64,000 bases of DNA from Streptomyces sp. Q6 (GTDB lineage: Bacteria > Actinomycetota > Actinomycetes > Streptomycetales > Streptomycetaceae). How positions within the stretch are numbered: position 1 is the stretch's first letter; the number at the start of each line of letters is the position of its first letter. The position numbers and the translations under genes are program-made. Below, one piece after another: positions 16,890-25,556 of the stretch. The DNA is taken from the NCBI RefSeq assembly GCF_036967205.1, contig NZ_CP146022.1, positions 8,060,001 to 8,124,000 of the forward strand, given 5' to 3'. Below the pieces are notes generated by a model, which saw only the letters and a program-made list of their open reading frames with translations, ran no database searches and was not told the DNA's origin.

Positions 16890-18841
16890 GCGTCACCGCG
16901 GGAAGCCCGGCCTGGTACCTCCGGCGGCTGTCCCGGATGGGGCCGCGGGAGGTCGCGGGCCGGGCGGGCGACGCGGTGCGCCGACGCCGCTGGCGCACGG
17001 CGCGGCCGGCCTGTCCGACCGTGACCGACGCCCGGTTCACCGCGGTCCTGCCGGCGGGGGCGATCGCCGCGATCCCGCCGGACGCCGCGAAACGCCTCGT
17101 CGCCGAGGCGGACCGGCTGATGTACGGGCACGTCGAGTACTTCGGCGTGGTCCGCGACGACCTCGTCGACCCGGACTGGTGGCACGACCCGAAGACCGGG
17201 CGCAGAGCGCCGTTCGGCTACTGCTTCGGCGTGCCCTACCGCGACGAGGAGGCCGTCGGCGACATCAAGCAGATCTGGGAGCTGTCCCGGCACCAGTACC
17301 TGACCGTCCTCGCCGCCGCCTACGCGGTCACCGGCGACGACCGGTACGCCGAGCGCGTCGCCGACCATCTGCGCTCCTGGTGGGCGGCCAACCCGCCGCT
17401 GCGCGGAGTGCACTGGATCAGCGGCATCGAGCTGGGCATCCGGCTGCTGTCCTGGGTGTGGGTCAGACGGCTCCTCGACGGCTGGCCCGGCGCGGCCGCG
17501 CTGTTCGAGCAGAACCCGGTGGCGGTGCAGCAGATCTGGCACCACCAGCGCTGGCTCGCCGCCTTCCCCAGCCGGGGCTCCTCGGCGAACAACCACGTCA
17601 TCGCCGAGGCCGCCGGGCAGTTGTCGGCCGCCTGCGCGTTCGACTGGTTCCCCTCGTCGGCGCGCTGGCGGGCCGGGGCCCTGCGGTCCCTGGAGCGCAA
17701 CCTGCGCGCCAACACCTTCCTGTCAGGCATCAACCGCGAACTGGCCAGCGAGTATCACGGCCTCGTCCTGGAGCTCGGCCTGGCCGCGCTGGCCGAGGCC
17801 GACGCCGCCGACGTCACCGTCCCCGCGACGGTCCGGCTCGTCCTGCTGCGGATGACCGACGCCCTCGCGGCCGTCGTCGACAACCGGCTGCGGCCCCCGC
17901 GCCAAGGGGACGCGGACGACGGGCACGGGCTCGTCGTCGACGGCGCGGGCACCGACCGCTGGGGTTCGCTCCTCGCCACCGGGGACGCGGTGTTCGGCCG
18001 CCTCGACTGGTGGCCGGACGTGACCGGCACCGATGTGCGCACCCCGCTGCTCGCCGCGCTCGTCAAGCCCGGCGAGCCGGCCGCGACCCGGCCGGCGAGC
18101 CGCCCGGCCCACTTCGCCGACGCGGGGCTCACCATCCTGCGCGGGCCCGAGGAGATCTGGTGCCGCTGCGACGGCGGCCCGCACGGCTTCCTGTCCATCG
18201 CCGCGCACGCCCACGCGGACGCCTTGTCCGTCGAGGTCCGGCACGACGGGGTCGACGTGCTCGCCGACCCGGGCACGTACTGCTACCACGGGCAGCCCGA
18301 GTGGCGGCAGTACTTCCGGTCGACCCTCGGCCACAACACCCTGTGCCTGGACGGTGCGGACCAGTCCGTGTCCGGCGGACCGTTTCTGTGGACCCGGCAC
18401 GCCGAGAGCCGCGTCCTGGTCGCCGACACCGACGCGCCGGTGGCCCGCTGGTGCGCCGAGCACGACGGCTACCAGGACGCCGTGCACCGCCGCCAGGTGG
18501 AACTCACGCCCGCGGAGCGGGAGGTGAAGGTGATCGACGAGGTGCGCGGCCCCGGCCGGTCCGTGCAGCTCGCCTTCCACCTCGGCCCGACGGTCTCCGC
18601 TGACCTGGTCGACCACCGGGCCCGGCTCACCTGGACCCGGGACGGCGAGGAGCGTTCGGCGGTGCTCGACCTGCCCGCGGAGCTGTCCTGGCAGGCGCAC
18701 TCCGGCGAGAGCGAGCCGCCGCTCGGCTGGTACTCCGCCGGATTCGGACGCAAGGAGCCCGCCACCACGCTCGTCGGCACCGGTACCCGTTCCGCCGACG
18801 GCACGGACGGTTTCACCACCGTGCTCAGGTTCCACGGCTAG
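16886..18841 (+). CDS. Heparinase II/III-like polysaccharide lyase
   Basis: A 651-residue protein with an alpha/alpha-toroid N-terminal half (DIKQIWELSRHQYLTVLAAA, HWISGIELGIRLLSW, GSSANNHVIAEAAG) and a beta-sandwich C-terminal half with the heparinase II/III hallmark AAHAHADALSVEVRHDG, then DPGTYCYHG and STLGHNTLCLDG. Family members cleave uronic-acid-containing polysaccharides by beta-elimination. No signal peptide is evident, so it may act in the cytoplasm or be exported otherwise; heparinase-like proteins of exopolysaccharide clusters are often of this kind. A uronate polymer substrate fits the AlgD gene upstream. ATG 16886 overlaps the preceding stop by 4 nt. Confidence 0.88.
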   Translation: MSVTAGSPAWYLRRLSRMGPREVAGRAGDAVRRRRWRTARPACPTVTDARFTAVLPAGAIAAIPPDAAKRLVAEADRLMYGHVEYFGVVRDDLVDPDWWHDPKTGRRAPFGYCFGVPYRDEEAVGDIKQIWELSRHQYLTVLAAAYAVTGDDRYAERVADHLRSWWAANPPLRGVHWISGIELGIRLLSWVWVRRLLDGWPGAAALFEQNPVAVQQIWHHQRWLAAFPSRGSSANNHVIAEAAGQLSAACAFDWFPSSARWRAGALRSLERNLRANTFLSGINRELASEYHGLVLELGLAALAEADAADVTVPATVRLVLLRMTDALAAVVDNRLRPPRQGDADDGHGLVVDGAGTDRWGSLLATGDAVFGRLDWWPDVTGTDVRTPLLAALVKPGEPAATRPASRPAHFADAGLTILRGPEEIWCRCDGGPHGFLSIAAHAHADALSVEVRHDGVDVLADPGTYCYHGQPEWRQYFRSTLGHNTLCLDGADQSVSGGPFLWTRHAESRVLVADTDAPVARWCAEHDGYQDAVHRRQVELTPAEREVKVIDEVRGPGRSVQLAFHLGPTVSADLVDHRARLTWTRDGEERSAVLDLPAELSWQAHSGESEPPLGWYSAGFGRKEPATTLVGTGTRSADGTDGFTTVLRFHG

Positions 18842-18851
18842 GGGGCGGAGC

Positions 18852-20378
18852 GTGCGGAACACGAGGCGGCCGTGGGCGCCGGCGATGGCATCGCTGGCGC
18901 TGGTCCTGCTGGCCGCGACCGGCTGCGACAGCACACCGCGGCAGGCGGACGCCAAGCCGAGCGCCGCGCCGACGGCCACACCCGTGGCACGGGTGTGCGC
19001 CGCGCCGGAGGCCGGACCGGCTAAGGCGCCGAAGGGCGCGATCACGGTCGACCCCGGGGTCGTCGGCGACCTGGAGAAGAAGACCAAGAAGAACCCGCCG
19101 GACACCACCTTCTGGCTCGAGCCGGGCAAGCACCGGCTCGAACCCGACCGGTACGCCCAGGTCATCCCCAAGAAGGGGAACCGCTACCTGGGCGCGCCCG
19201 GCGCCGTGCTCGACGGCGGGAAGAAGAACCAGTACGCGTTCGGCGGCGACGCCCCGAACGTCACGATCCGCTACCTGACCGTCCAGCACTTCAACGCCCC
19301 GCACGACGAGGGCGTCGTCAACCACGACTCGGCCGACGGGTGGGTCATCGAGCACGCGACGATCCAGTACAACTCCGCCGCCGGCCTGATGGCCGGCGCC
19401 CGCCAGCAGGTCCGCGCCAGCTGCCTGCGCGAGAACGGCCAGTACGGCATGAACGCGTACAAGGGCAACGGCCGGCTCACCGGCCTGGTGATCGAGGGCA
19501 ACGAGATCGTCGGCAACAACACCGGCGACTGGGAGCGCAAGCGCGAGGGCTGCGGCTGCACCGGCGGTGTGAAGTTCTGGGCCGTCAACGGCGCCGACGT
19601 GCGCGGGAACTGGGTGCACGACAACCGGGGCACCGGCCTGTGGGCGGACACCAACAACAACGACTTCCGCATCGAGAAGAACGTGATCGAGGGCAATGAC
19701 GGCGCCGCCCTGATCTACGAGACCAGCTACAACGCGGTGATCCGGAACAACATGATCCGGCGGAACAACTGGGTCGAGGGCCGCCGGCAGGCCAAGGACG
19801 GCGACAACTTCCCGTTCGCCACCCTCTACGTGTCCGAGTCCGGCGGCGAACCCCGGGTCAGGGCCCGCACCGACAAGATCGAGATCTACGGCAACGTCCT
19901 GGAGAACAACTGGTCGGGGATCACCCTGTGGGAGAACGCCGACCGGTTCTGCAACAGCCCGGCCAACACCTCGTCCGGGGACTGCACCCTGCTCGTGAAG
20001 AGCACCGACCGGTGCGCGAAGCCCGCCATCGCCAAGCCGCCGCTGTACGCCGACTGCCGGTGGAAGACCCAGCGGGTGGACATCCACGACAACCGCTTCG
20101 TGCTCGACAAGTCCGTCGTCAAGTGCACGGAGAAGTGCGACCGCATGGCGGTCCTCGCCAACTTCGGCACCTATCCGGACTGGTCGCCGTACAAGGGCGA
20201 GAAGGTGGCCGAGGCGATCACCCGCAAGCAGGGCAACCGCTGGCACGACAACACCTATGTCGGGGCGTGGAAGTTCGTCGCCCAGGACACCAGCCAGGTC
20301 ATCACCTCCCACCGGTGGCAGGGCACGTCCTTCCGGCAGGACGCGGGCAGCACCTTCCGCGCACGGGCCGGTGGTTGA
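18852..20378 (+). CDS. Secreted lipoprotein with right-handed parallel beta-helix
   Basis: A 508-residue protein beginning at GTG 18852 behind GGGGGCGGAG. Its signal peptide ends in the lipobox LAATGC, with Cys25 the lipidated residue, followed by a Thr/Ala/Pro-rich linker. Residues about 120-380 contain repeated Asn-rich rungs (YNSAAGLMAGA, VRGNWVHDNRGTGLW, NDFRIEKNVIEGNDGA, NAVIRNNMIRRNNW), the pattern of NosD/pectate-lyase-like beta-helices. The DPHD motif of mannuronan epimerase AlgG is not seen, so epimerase activity is unproven. Several Cys pairs in the later part may form disulfides. Placed between the lyase and the polymerase, it probably binds, trims or modifies the polymer at the cell surface. 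Confidence 0.85.
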   Translation: MRNTRRPWAPAMASLALVLLAATGCDSTPRQADAKPSAAPTATPVARVCAAPEAGPAKAPKGAITVDPGVVGDLEKKTKKNPPDTTFWLEPGKHRLEPDRYAQVIPKKGNRYLGAPGAVLDGGKKNQYAFGGDAPNVTIRYLTVQHFNAPHDEGVVNHDSADGWVIEHATIQYNSAAGLMAGARQQVRASCLRENGQYGMNAYKGNGRLTGLVIEGNEIVGNNTGDWERKREGCGCTGGVKFWAVNGADVRGNWVHDNRGTGLWADTNNNDFRIEKNVIEGNDGAALIYETSYNAVIRNNMIRRNNWVEGRRQAKDGDNFPFATLYVSESGGEPRVRARTDKIEIYGNVLENNWSGITLWENADRFCNSPANTSSGDCTLLVKSTDRCAKPAIAKPPLYADCRWKTQRVDIHDNRFVLDKSVVKCTEKCDRMAVLANFGTYPDWSPYKGEKVAEAITRKQGNRWHDNTYVGAWKFVAQDTSQVITSHRWQGTSFRQDAGSTFRARAGG

Positions 20379-20379
20379 G

Positions 20380-21642
20380 ATGAGCGACGACCTGCGGCAC
20401 GGGCCCGGCACACCGAAGATCATCGGGGCGGTGTGGGGGCTGCTGATCCTCAACACCCTCGGCTCCGCCGGCGCGAAGACCATCGTCCCGCTGCCCCGTT
20501 CGCTCATCCAGATGGTCACGATGGGCGCGCTGGTCGCCGCCTTCGCCCTCGCGCTCGCCGTCAATCTGCGACTGACCGTGCGCCCCAGCGCGTACGTGTC
20601 CCTGCTCACCCTGATCCTGGTACCGAGCGTCGTCGCCAGCGCCGACCTGGAGTCCGGGTTCGGGGCGCTGTTCCGCTGCGCGCGGTTCGCGCTGTTCGTC
20701 GCCACGCTGTGGCTGCTCAGCCGCTGGTGGGACGGCGACCTGACGTTCGTACGGCACCACATTCGGATGTACTTCGTGGTGCTCGGATCGGTGGCCGCGG
20801 GGCTGGTCATCTCGCCGGGCGCGGCCCTGCCCGAACTCTACGGAGGGCGGCTGGTCGGCGCGTTGTGGCCGCTCACCCCGCCGCAGATCGGACAGTACGC
20901 CGCGGTGATCATCGGGCTCACCGTGCTGCTCCTCATCGGCCGCAGGACCGACCGGGCCAGCGCGACGTTCGTCATCGTGCCCTCGCTCGTCCTGCTCGCC
21001 CTGACCCACACCCGGACGGCGACGCTCGGCCTGTTCATCGGACTCGCCCTCGCCATCGGCTCGCTCCTGCTGACCAGCGCGGCCGCCCGCCGCTTCTTCA
21101 CCTGGGCGGTGGTGATCGCCGTCGTCGCCGCCGTGGGGTTCGCCTCCGCGCTCCAGGCCTGGTTCCTGCGCGGACAGACCCAGGAGAACTTCTCCAACCT
21201 CACCGGCCGGGCCAAGGTCTGGGACGCGCTCCTCGCGGCACCCCGGTCGAGCGCGGACATGGCGTTCGGCACCGGCCTCGGCGACAAGTCGTTCGGCGGG
21301 CTGCCGATCGACAACAGCTGGCTGGCCGTCTACCACGAACAGGGCCTGATGGGCGTCAGTCTCGTCGCGGCCGTCTTCCTCGCCCTGGGCGGCGTCGCCC
21401 TGCTGCGGCCGCCGTCGCTGCAACGAGCCTGCGCGATCTTCCTGATCAGCTACTGCGCGATCGCCTCGTACACCGAGGCGGGGCTCGGCGACGCCTCGCC
21501 GTACCTGCTCCATCTGGCTCTGGCCGCCTCGCTGTTGGCGACCCCGGCCGCGAAGGCTCCGGCCGCGCCGCCCGAACTCTTCGCACCCGCGCCCCAACGA
21601 CGACCTGTCCCGCGCTGGGCCCGGGATCGGGAGGTGACCTGA
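20380..21642 (+). CDS. Wzy/O-antigen-ligase-like polysaccharide polymerase
   Basis: A 420-residue integral membrane protein with about ten hydrophobic segments and a central Wzy_C-type region: LLALTHTRTATLGLFIGLAL with the conserved Arg, an extracytoplasmic loop with ENFSNLTGRAKVWDALL and GTGLGDKSF, then DNSWLAVYHEQGLMG. Proteins of this superfamily polymerise lipid-linked repeat units or ligate finished chains on the outer face of the membrane. With a Wzx-like flippase and Wzz-like genes in the same operon and no lipid A acceptor in this host, polymerase is the better reading. ATG 20380 is 1 nt after the previous stop. Confidence 0.87.
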   Translation: MSDDLRHGPGTPKIIGAVWGLLILNTLGSAGAKTIVPLPRSLIQMVTMGALVAAFALALAVNLRLTVRPSAYVSLLTLILVPSVVASADLESGFGALFRCARFALFVATLWLLSRWWDGDLTFVRHHIRMYFVVLGSVAAGLVISPGAALPELYGGRLVGALWPLTPPQIGQYAAVIIGLTVLLLIGRRTDRASATFVIVPSLVLLALTHTRTATLGLFIGLALAIGSLLLTSAAARRFFTWAVVIAVVAAVGFASALQAWFLRGQTQENFSNLTGRAKVWDALLAAPRSSADMAFGTGLGDKSFGGLPIDNSWLAVYHEQGLMGVSLVAAVFLALGGVALLRPPSLQRACAIFLISYCAIASYTEAGLGDASPYLLHLALAASLLATPAAKAPAAPPELFAPAPQRRPVPRWARDREVT

Positions 21643-21644
21643 GC

Positions 21645-22886
21645 ATGCACATCCTCGTGGTGCACAACCGCTACGCCTCGGCACAGCCGAGCGGCGAGAA
21701 CAAGGTCGTCGATCAGGAGGTGGAGCTGCTGCGCTCCGGCGGCCACCGGGTCGACGTCTTCGAGCGGCGCAGCGACGACATCGCCGGCCGGTCCCTGCTG
21801 AGCAAGGCCGCCCTGCCACTGCTCGTGCCGTGGAACCCGGCCGTGCGCACCGAACTCGCCGCCCGGCTGCGCGCCGACCGGCCGGACGTCGTGCACGTCC
21901 ACAACGTCTTCCCGCTGCTGTCGCCCGCGGTCATCGCCGCCTGCGCCGACGTCGGCGTGCCCGCCGTCGCCACGCTGCACAACTACACCCAGATCTGCCC
22001 GCCCGGCACGCTTCAGCGCGACGGCAAACCGTGCACCGAGTGCGTCGGGTCGACGCCGCTGCCCGCCGTCCGCCACGGCTGCTACCGCGGCTCCCGGCTG
22101 GCGACGGTGCCGCTCGCGGTCAGCCTGTCGGCCAACCGGCGGCGCTGGTGGTCGGGCGTCGAGCGGTTCCTGTGCATCTCCGCGGCGCAGCGCGACGTCC
22201 TCGTACGCGCCGGAATGCCGGCCGGCCGCCTCGCGGTGAAGCACAACTTCGTACCGGAACCGGGGGTCCTGCGGACCGGGGAGGGCGAGCACGTGCTGTT
22301 CCTCGGCCGGCTCGCGGAGGCCAAGGGCGTACGGCTGCTCATGACCGCGTGGGACGAACTCGCCGCGCACGGCGGGGTGGGCGTCCCGCTCGTCATCGCC
22401 GGCGCGGGACCGCTGGAGCCGGAGGTCACCGCGTGGGCGGCGGGCCGGGACGACGTGCGGTGCGTCGGCCTGTACGACACGGCGCGGTGCCGGGAGGCGA
22501 TCGCCCGGTCGGTCGCGGTCGTCGCGCCGTCGACCTGGCTGGAGGCGTTCGGCCTCGTGGTCGTCGAGGCGATGGCGGCCGGGGTCCCGGTCGTCGCCGC
22601 GGGCCACGGCGCGTTCGTCGAACTCGTCGAGGACGGGAAGACCGGGCTGCTGCACCAGCCCGGCGACGCGTCCTCGCTCGCGGCCGGCATCCGCCGGATC
22701 GCGGACGAACCGGCCCTGGGCCGGGAGATGGGCCGGGCGGCCCGGAGCCGGTACGAGCAGGGCTTCAGCCCGGCCGTCGGCCTGGAGCGCCTGCTGGAGG
22801 AGTACCGCACCGCGATCGCGGGTCGGTCAGTACTGACTCGGGGCGGGGACACCCGCGCGAGCAGGGGGGATGGGGACAGTAGATGA
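21645..22886 (+). CDS. GT4 glycosyltransferase
   Basis: A 413-residue GT-B enzyme starting at ATG 21645, 2 nt after the polymerase stop. It has the N-terminal NRYASAQPSGENKVVDQEVE segment, VVHVHNVFPLLSPAV, a Cys-containing insertion (CPPGTLQRDGKPCTECVG) common in one GT4 subgroup, FLGRLAEAKGVRLL, and the donor site STWLEAFGLVVVEAMAAGVP with the EX7E motif. It extends the lipid-linked oligosaccharide. Its stop overlaps the following methyltransferase by 4 nt, so the sugar it transfers may be the branched or C-methylated one made by the next genes; that is inference. Confidence 0.92.
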   Translation: MHILVVHNRYASAQPSGENKVVDQEVELLRSGGHRVDVFERRSDDIAGRSLLSKAALPLLVPWNPAVRTELAARLRADRPDVVHVHNVFPLLSPAVIAACADVGVPAVATLHNYTQICPPGTLQRDGKPCTECVGSTPLPAVRHGCYRGSRLATVPLAVSLSANRRRWWSGVERFLCISAAQRDVLVRAGMPAGRLAVKHNFVPEPGVLRTGEGEHVLFLGRLAEAKGVRLLMTAWDELAAHGGVGVPLVIAGAGPLEPEVTAWAAGRDDVRCVGLYDTARCREAIARSVAVVAPSTWLEAFGLVVVEAMAAGVPVVAAGHGAFVELVEDGKTGLLHQPGDASSLAAGIRRIADEPALGREMGRAARSRYEQGFSPAVGLERLLEEYRTAIAGRSVLTRGGDTRASRGDGDSR

Positions 22887-24118
22887 CACGATGCCGACTC
22901 TGCGGCTCGCACGCGACGGCGAGCGTCGTCGACCTCGGGGCGACGCCGCCGTGCGAGAGCTTTCTCGCCGCCGACCAACTGGACAAGCCGGAAACGACGT
23001 TCCCGCTGCACCTGCGGGTCTGCACCGACTGCTGGCTGGCGCAGATACCGCCGCTGATCACGCCGGAGGAGACGTTCAGCGAGTACGCGTACTTCTCCTC
23101 CTTCTCGACCTCCTGGGTGGAGCACGCGCGCACGTTCGTCGCCGACGCGGTCGACAAGGCGGGCCTGGGAGCCGACGCCTTCGTGGTGGAGGTCGCCAGC
23201 AACGACGGCTACCTGCTGAAGCACGTGGTGGACCGCGGGATCCGCTGCCTCGGCGTCGAACCCTCGGTGAACGTCGGCGCCGCCGCGCGCGACGCCGGGG
23301 TGCCGACGCTCACCGCGTTCCTGAGCCCGGAGACCGGCGCCGAGGTCCGCGCCGAGCACGGCCCGGCGAACCTGGTCGTGGCCAACAACGTGTACGCGCA
23401 CATCCCTGACGTCGTCGGCTTCACCCAGGGACTGCGCGCCCTGGTCGCCGACGACGGCTGGGTCTCCATCGAGGTGCAGCACCTGCTGACCCTGATCGAG
23501 GAGAACCAGTACGACACGATCTACCACGAGCACTTCCAGTACTACACGGTCGCCTCCGCGATCCGGGCGCTCGCGAGCGGCGGACTCGCCCTGGTGGACG
23601 TCGAGTTGCTGCCCACGCACGGCGGCTCCATCCGGCTGTGGGCCCGGCCCGCCGAAGCGGCCGGCGAGCCGTCGCAGCGGGTGGCCGACGTGCTGGCCAG
23701 GGAGAAGGCCGCCGGTCTCCAGGAGCTCTCCGGGTACACCGAGTTCTCCGCCCGGGTGGCCAAGGTCCGCCGCGACCTGCTCACCTTCCTCGTCGAGGCG
23801 GCCGAGCAGGGCAGGACGGTCGTCGGCTACGGCGCCCCCGGCAAGGGCAACACCCTGCTCAACCACTGCGGGATCCGGCCCGACCTGCTCGCGTACACCG
23901 TGGACCGCAACCCGTACAAGCACGGCAGGTTCACCCCGGGCACCCGCATCCCGATCCTGCCGCCCGAGCAGATCGCCGACGACAAACCGGACTACGTCCT
24001 CGTCCTCCCGTGGAACCTGCGGGAGGAACTCGTCGAGCAACTCGCGTACGTGCACGAATGGGGCGGCCGCCTGGTCTTCCCCATCCCGGAACTCAGCATT
24101 GTCGAGGTCAAGCGATGA
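22883..24118 (+). CDS. NDP-hexose C-methyltransferase (SAM-dependent)
   Basis: A 411-residue enzyme with the three-part architecture of TylC3/TcaB9-type sugar C-methyltransferases: an N-terminal zinc site (CRLCGS, CESF, CTDCW), a central SAM domain with VVEVASNDGYLLKH and VANNVYAHIPDV, a catalytic YHEHFQYY segment, and a C-terminal domain with VVGYGAPGKGNTLLNHCG. Known members methylate C3 of a 4-keto-6-deoxy nucleotide sugar. Overlaps of 4 nt at both ends place it in the sugar-nucleotide module. No 4,6-dehydratase is seen in the window, so its keto-sugar substrate must come from elsewhere or differ from the classical one. Confidence 0.9.
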   Translation: MTRCRLCGSHATASVVDLGATPPCESFLAADQLDKPETTFPLHLRVCTDCWLAQIPPLITPEETFSEYAYFSSFSTSWVEHARTFVADAVDKAGLGADAFVVEVASNDGYLLKHVVDRGIRCLGVEPSVNVGAAARDAGVPTLTAFLSPETGAEVRAEHGPANLVVANNVYAHIPDVVGFTQGLRALVADDGWVSIEVQHLLTLIEENQYDTIYHEHFQYYTVASAIRALASGGLALVDVELLPTHGGSIRLWARPAEAAGEPSQRVADVLAREKAAGLQELSGYTEFSARVAKVRRDLLTFLVEAAEQGRTVVGYGAPGKGNTLLNHCGIRPDLLAYTVDRNPYKHGRFTPGTRIPILPPEQIADDKPDYVLVLPWNLREELVEQLAYVHEWGGRLVFPIPELSIVEVKR

Positions 24119-24909
24119 AGGTGGTCCTGTTCTGCGGCGGTTACGGGATGCGGATGCGCAGCGGTGCCGCCGACGACGTTCCCAAGCCGATGGCGATGGT
24201 CGGCCCCAGGCCGCTGATCTGGCACGTCATGCGCTACTACGCGCACTTCGGGCACAAGGAGTTCATCCTGTGCCTCGGCTACGGCGCGCACCACATCAAG
24301 GACTTCTTCCTCAACTACGAGGAGACGACGTCCAACGACTTCGTGCTGCGCGGCGGACAGACCGAGCTGCTGTCCACCGACATCTCCGACTGGACGATCA
24401 CGTTCGCGCAGACCGGCGTCGAGTCGCCCATCGGTGAGCGGCTGCGCCGGGTGCGCCACCACCTGGACGGCGACGAGATGTTCCTCGCCAACTACGCCGA
24501 CGTCCTCACCGACGCCCCGCTGCCGGAGATGATCGACAAGTTCAGCCGGCGCGACGCCGGCGCGTCGATGATGGTGGTGCCGCCGCAGTCCTCGTTCCAC
24601 TGCGTGGACCTGGGCGAGGACGGCCTGGTCGGCGGTATCACCGCGGTGAGCGAACTGCCGCTGTGGGAGAACGGCGGCTACTTCGTGCTCCGCCAGGAGG
24701 TGTTCGACCACATACCCGAGAACGGGGACCTGGTCGCCGACGGCTGCGCCCAACTGGCCAAGCGGGCACGGCTGGTGGCGCACCAGCACCGCGGCTTCTG
24801 GAAGCCGACCGACACCGTGAAGGAGCGGGCCGCCCTCGACGCCGCCTACGCCCGCGGCGACCGCCCGTGGGCTGTGTGGGAGCGCGACGCCGCAGAGGTG
24901 GGCGCGTGA
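24115..24909 (+). CDS. Sugar-1-phosphate nucleotidyltransferase, RfbF (cytidylyltransferase)-like
   Basis: A 264-residue nucleotidyltransferase resembling glucose-1-phosphate cytidylyltransferase: FCGGYGMRMR in place of the usual GGxGTRL, PKPMAMVGPRPLIWHVMRYY, FLANYADVLTD with the metal-binding Asp, NGGYFVLRQEVFDHI and the RfbF-like end GFWKPTDTVKERAALD with PWAVWE. It would join a sugar-1-phosphate to CTP (or another NTP) and start the nucleotide-sugar route used by the adjacent C-methyltransferase and epimerase. The altered signature loop defines a subgroup and leaves the base uncertain. It overlaps both neighbours by 4 nt. Confidence 0.85.
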   Translation: MKVVLFCGGYGMRMRSGAADDVPKPMAMVGPRPLIWHVMRYYAHFGHKEFILCLGYGAHHIKDFFLNYEETTSNDFVLRGGQTELLSTDISDWTITFAQTGVESPIGERLRRVRHHLDGDEMFLANYADVLTDAPLPEMIDKFSRRDAGASMMVVPPQSSFHCVDLGEDGLVGGITAVSELPLWENGGYFVLRQEVFDHIPENGDLVADGCAQLAKRARLVAHQHRGFWKPTDTVKERAALDAAYARGDRPWAVWERDAAEVGA

Positions 24910-25553
24910 TCCGTCTCGGCGCGGGGCCCCTGGAGCGGATCGTCGCCGTCGGCGCGCACTGCGACGACATCGCCATCGGCGCCGGCGGCACCCTCCTGAC
25001 GCTCTGCCGGGCGCGGCCCGGCCTGCGCGTCGACGCCCTGGTGCTGTCCGGCGGCGGCAGTGACCGCGAGCAGGAGGAGCAGGCCGCGCTCGCCGCGTTC
25101 TGCCCCGGCGCCGACCTGCGCCTGACCGTGCACAAGCTGCCGGACGGCCATCTGCCCGCGCACTGGGACGAGGCCAAGGCCGCCGTCGAGGAACTGCGTG
25201 CGCAGACCGACCCGGACCTCGTCCTCGCCCCGCGCACCGACGACGCGCACCAGGACCACCGCGGCCTCGCGCGCCTGATGCCCACCGCCTTCCGCGACCA
25301 CCTCGTCCTCGGCTACGAGATCGTCAAATGGGACGGCGATTTCGGCCGGATGGCGGCGTACCAGCCGCTGTCACCGGAGACCGCCGAGCAGAAGGTGCGG
25401 CTGTTGCAGGAGCACTATCCCTCGCAGCGCCACCGGCCGTGGTACGACCGCGAGGCCTTCCTCGGCCTCGCCCGGATCCGCGGCATCGAATGCCACCAGC
25501 GATACGCCGAGGCGTTCGCCGTCACCAAACTCACGCTCGACCTGGGGGATTGA
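24906..25553 (+). CDS. PIG-L/LmbE-family deacetylase
   Basis: A 215-residue protein beginning GTG 24906 in a 4-nt overlap. It carries the LmbE zinc motif as AHCDD (residues 17-21; the usual form is AHPDD) and DDAHQDHRGLARL. PIG-L enzymes remove N-acetyl groups from GlcNAc-containing substrates such as GlcNAc-inositol or GlcNAc-PI. In this cluster the likely target is an N-acetylated sugar nucleotide or lipid-linked sugar, perhaps to allow a different acyl group to be added. Substrate unknown; family assignment is good. Confidence 0.85.
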   Translation: MIRLGAGPLERIVAVGAHCDDIAIGAGGTLLTLCRARPGLRVDALVLSGGGSDREQEEQAALAAFCPGADLRLTVHKLPDGHLPAHWDEAKAAVEELRAQTDPDLVLAPRTDDAHQDHRGLARLMPTAFRDHLVLGYEIVKWDGDFGRMAAYQPLSPETAEQKVRLLQEHYPSQRHRPWYDREAFLGLARIRGIECHQRYAEAFAVTKLTLDLGD

Positions 25554-25556
25554 ACC

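Noticed and set aside
18852..20378. Mannuronan C5-epimerase (AlgG) identity for the beta-helix lipoprotein
   Set aside because: The neighbourhood is suggestive, but the DPHD catalytic motif was not found and the beta-helix fold is shared by many families.
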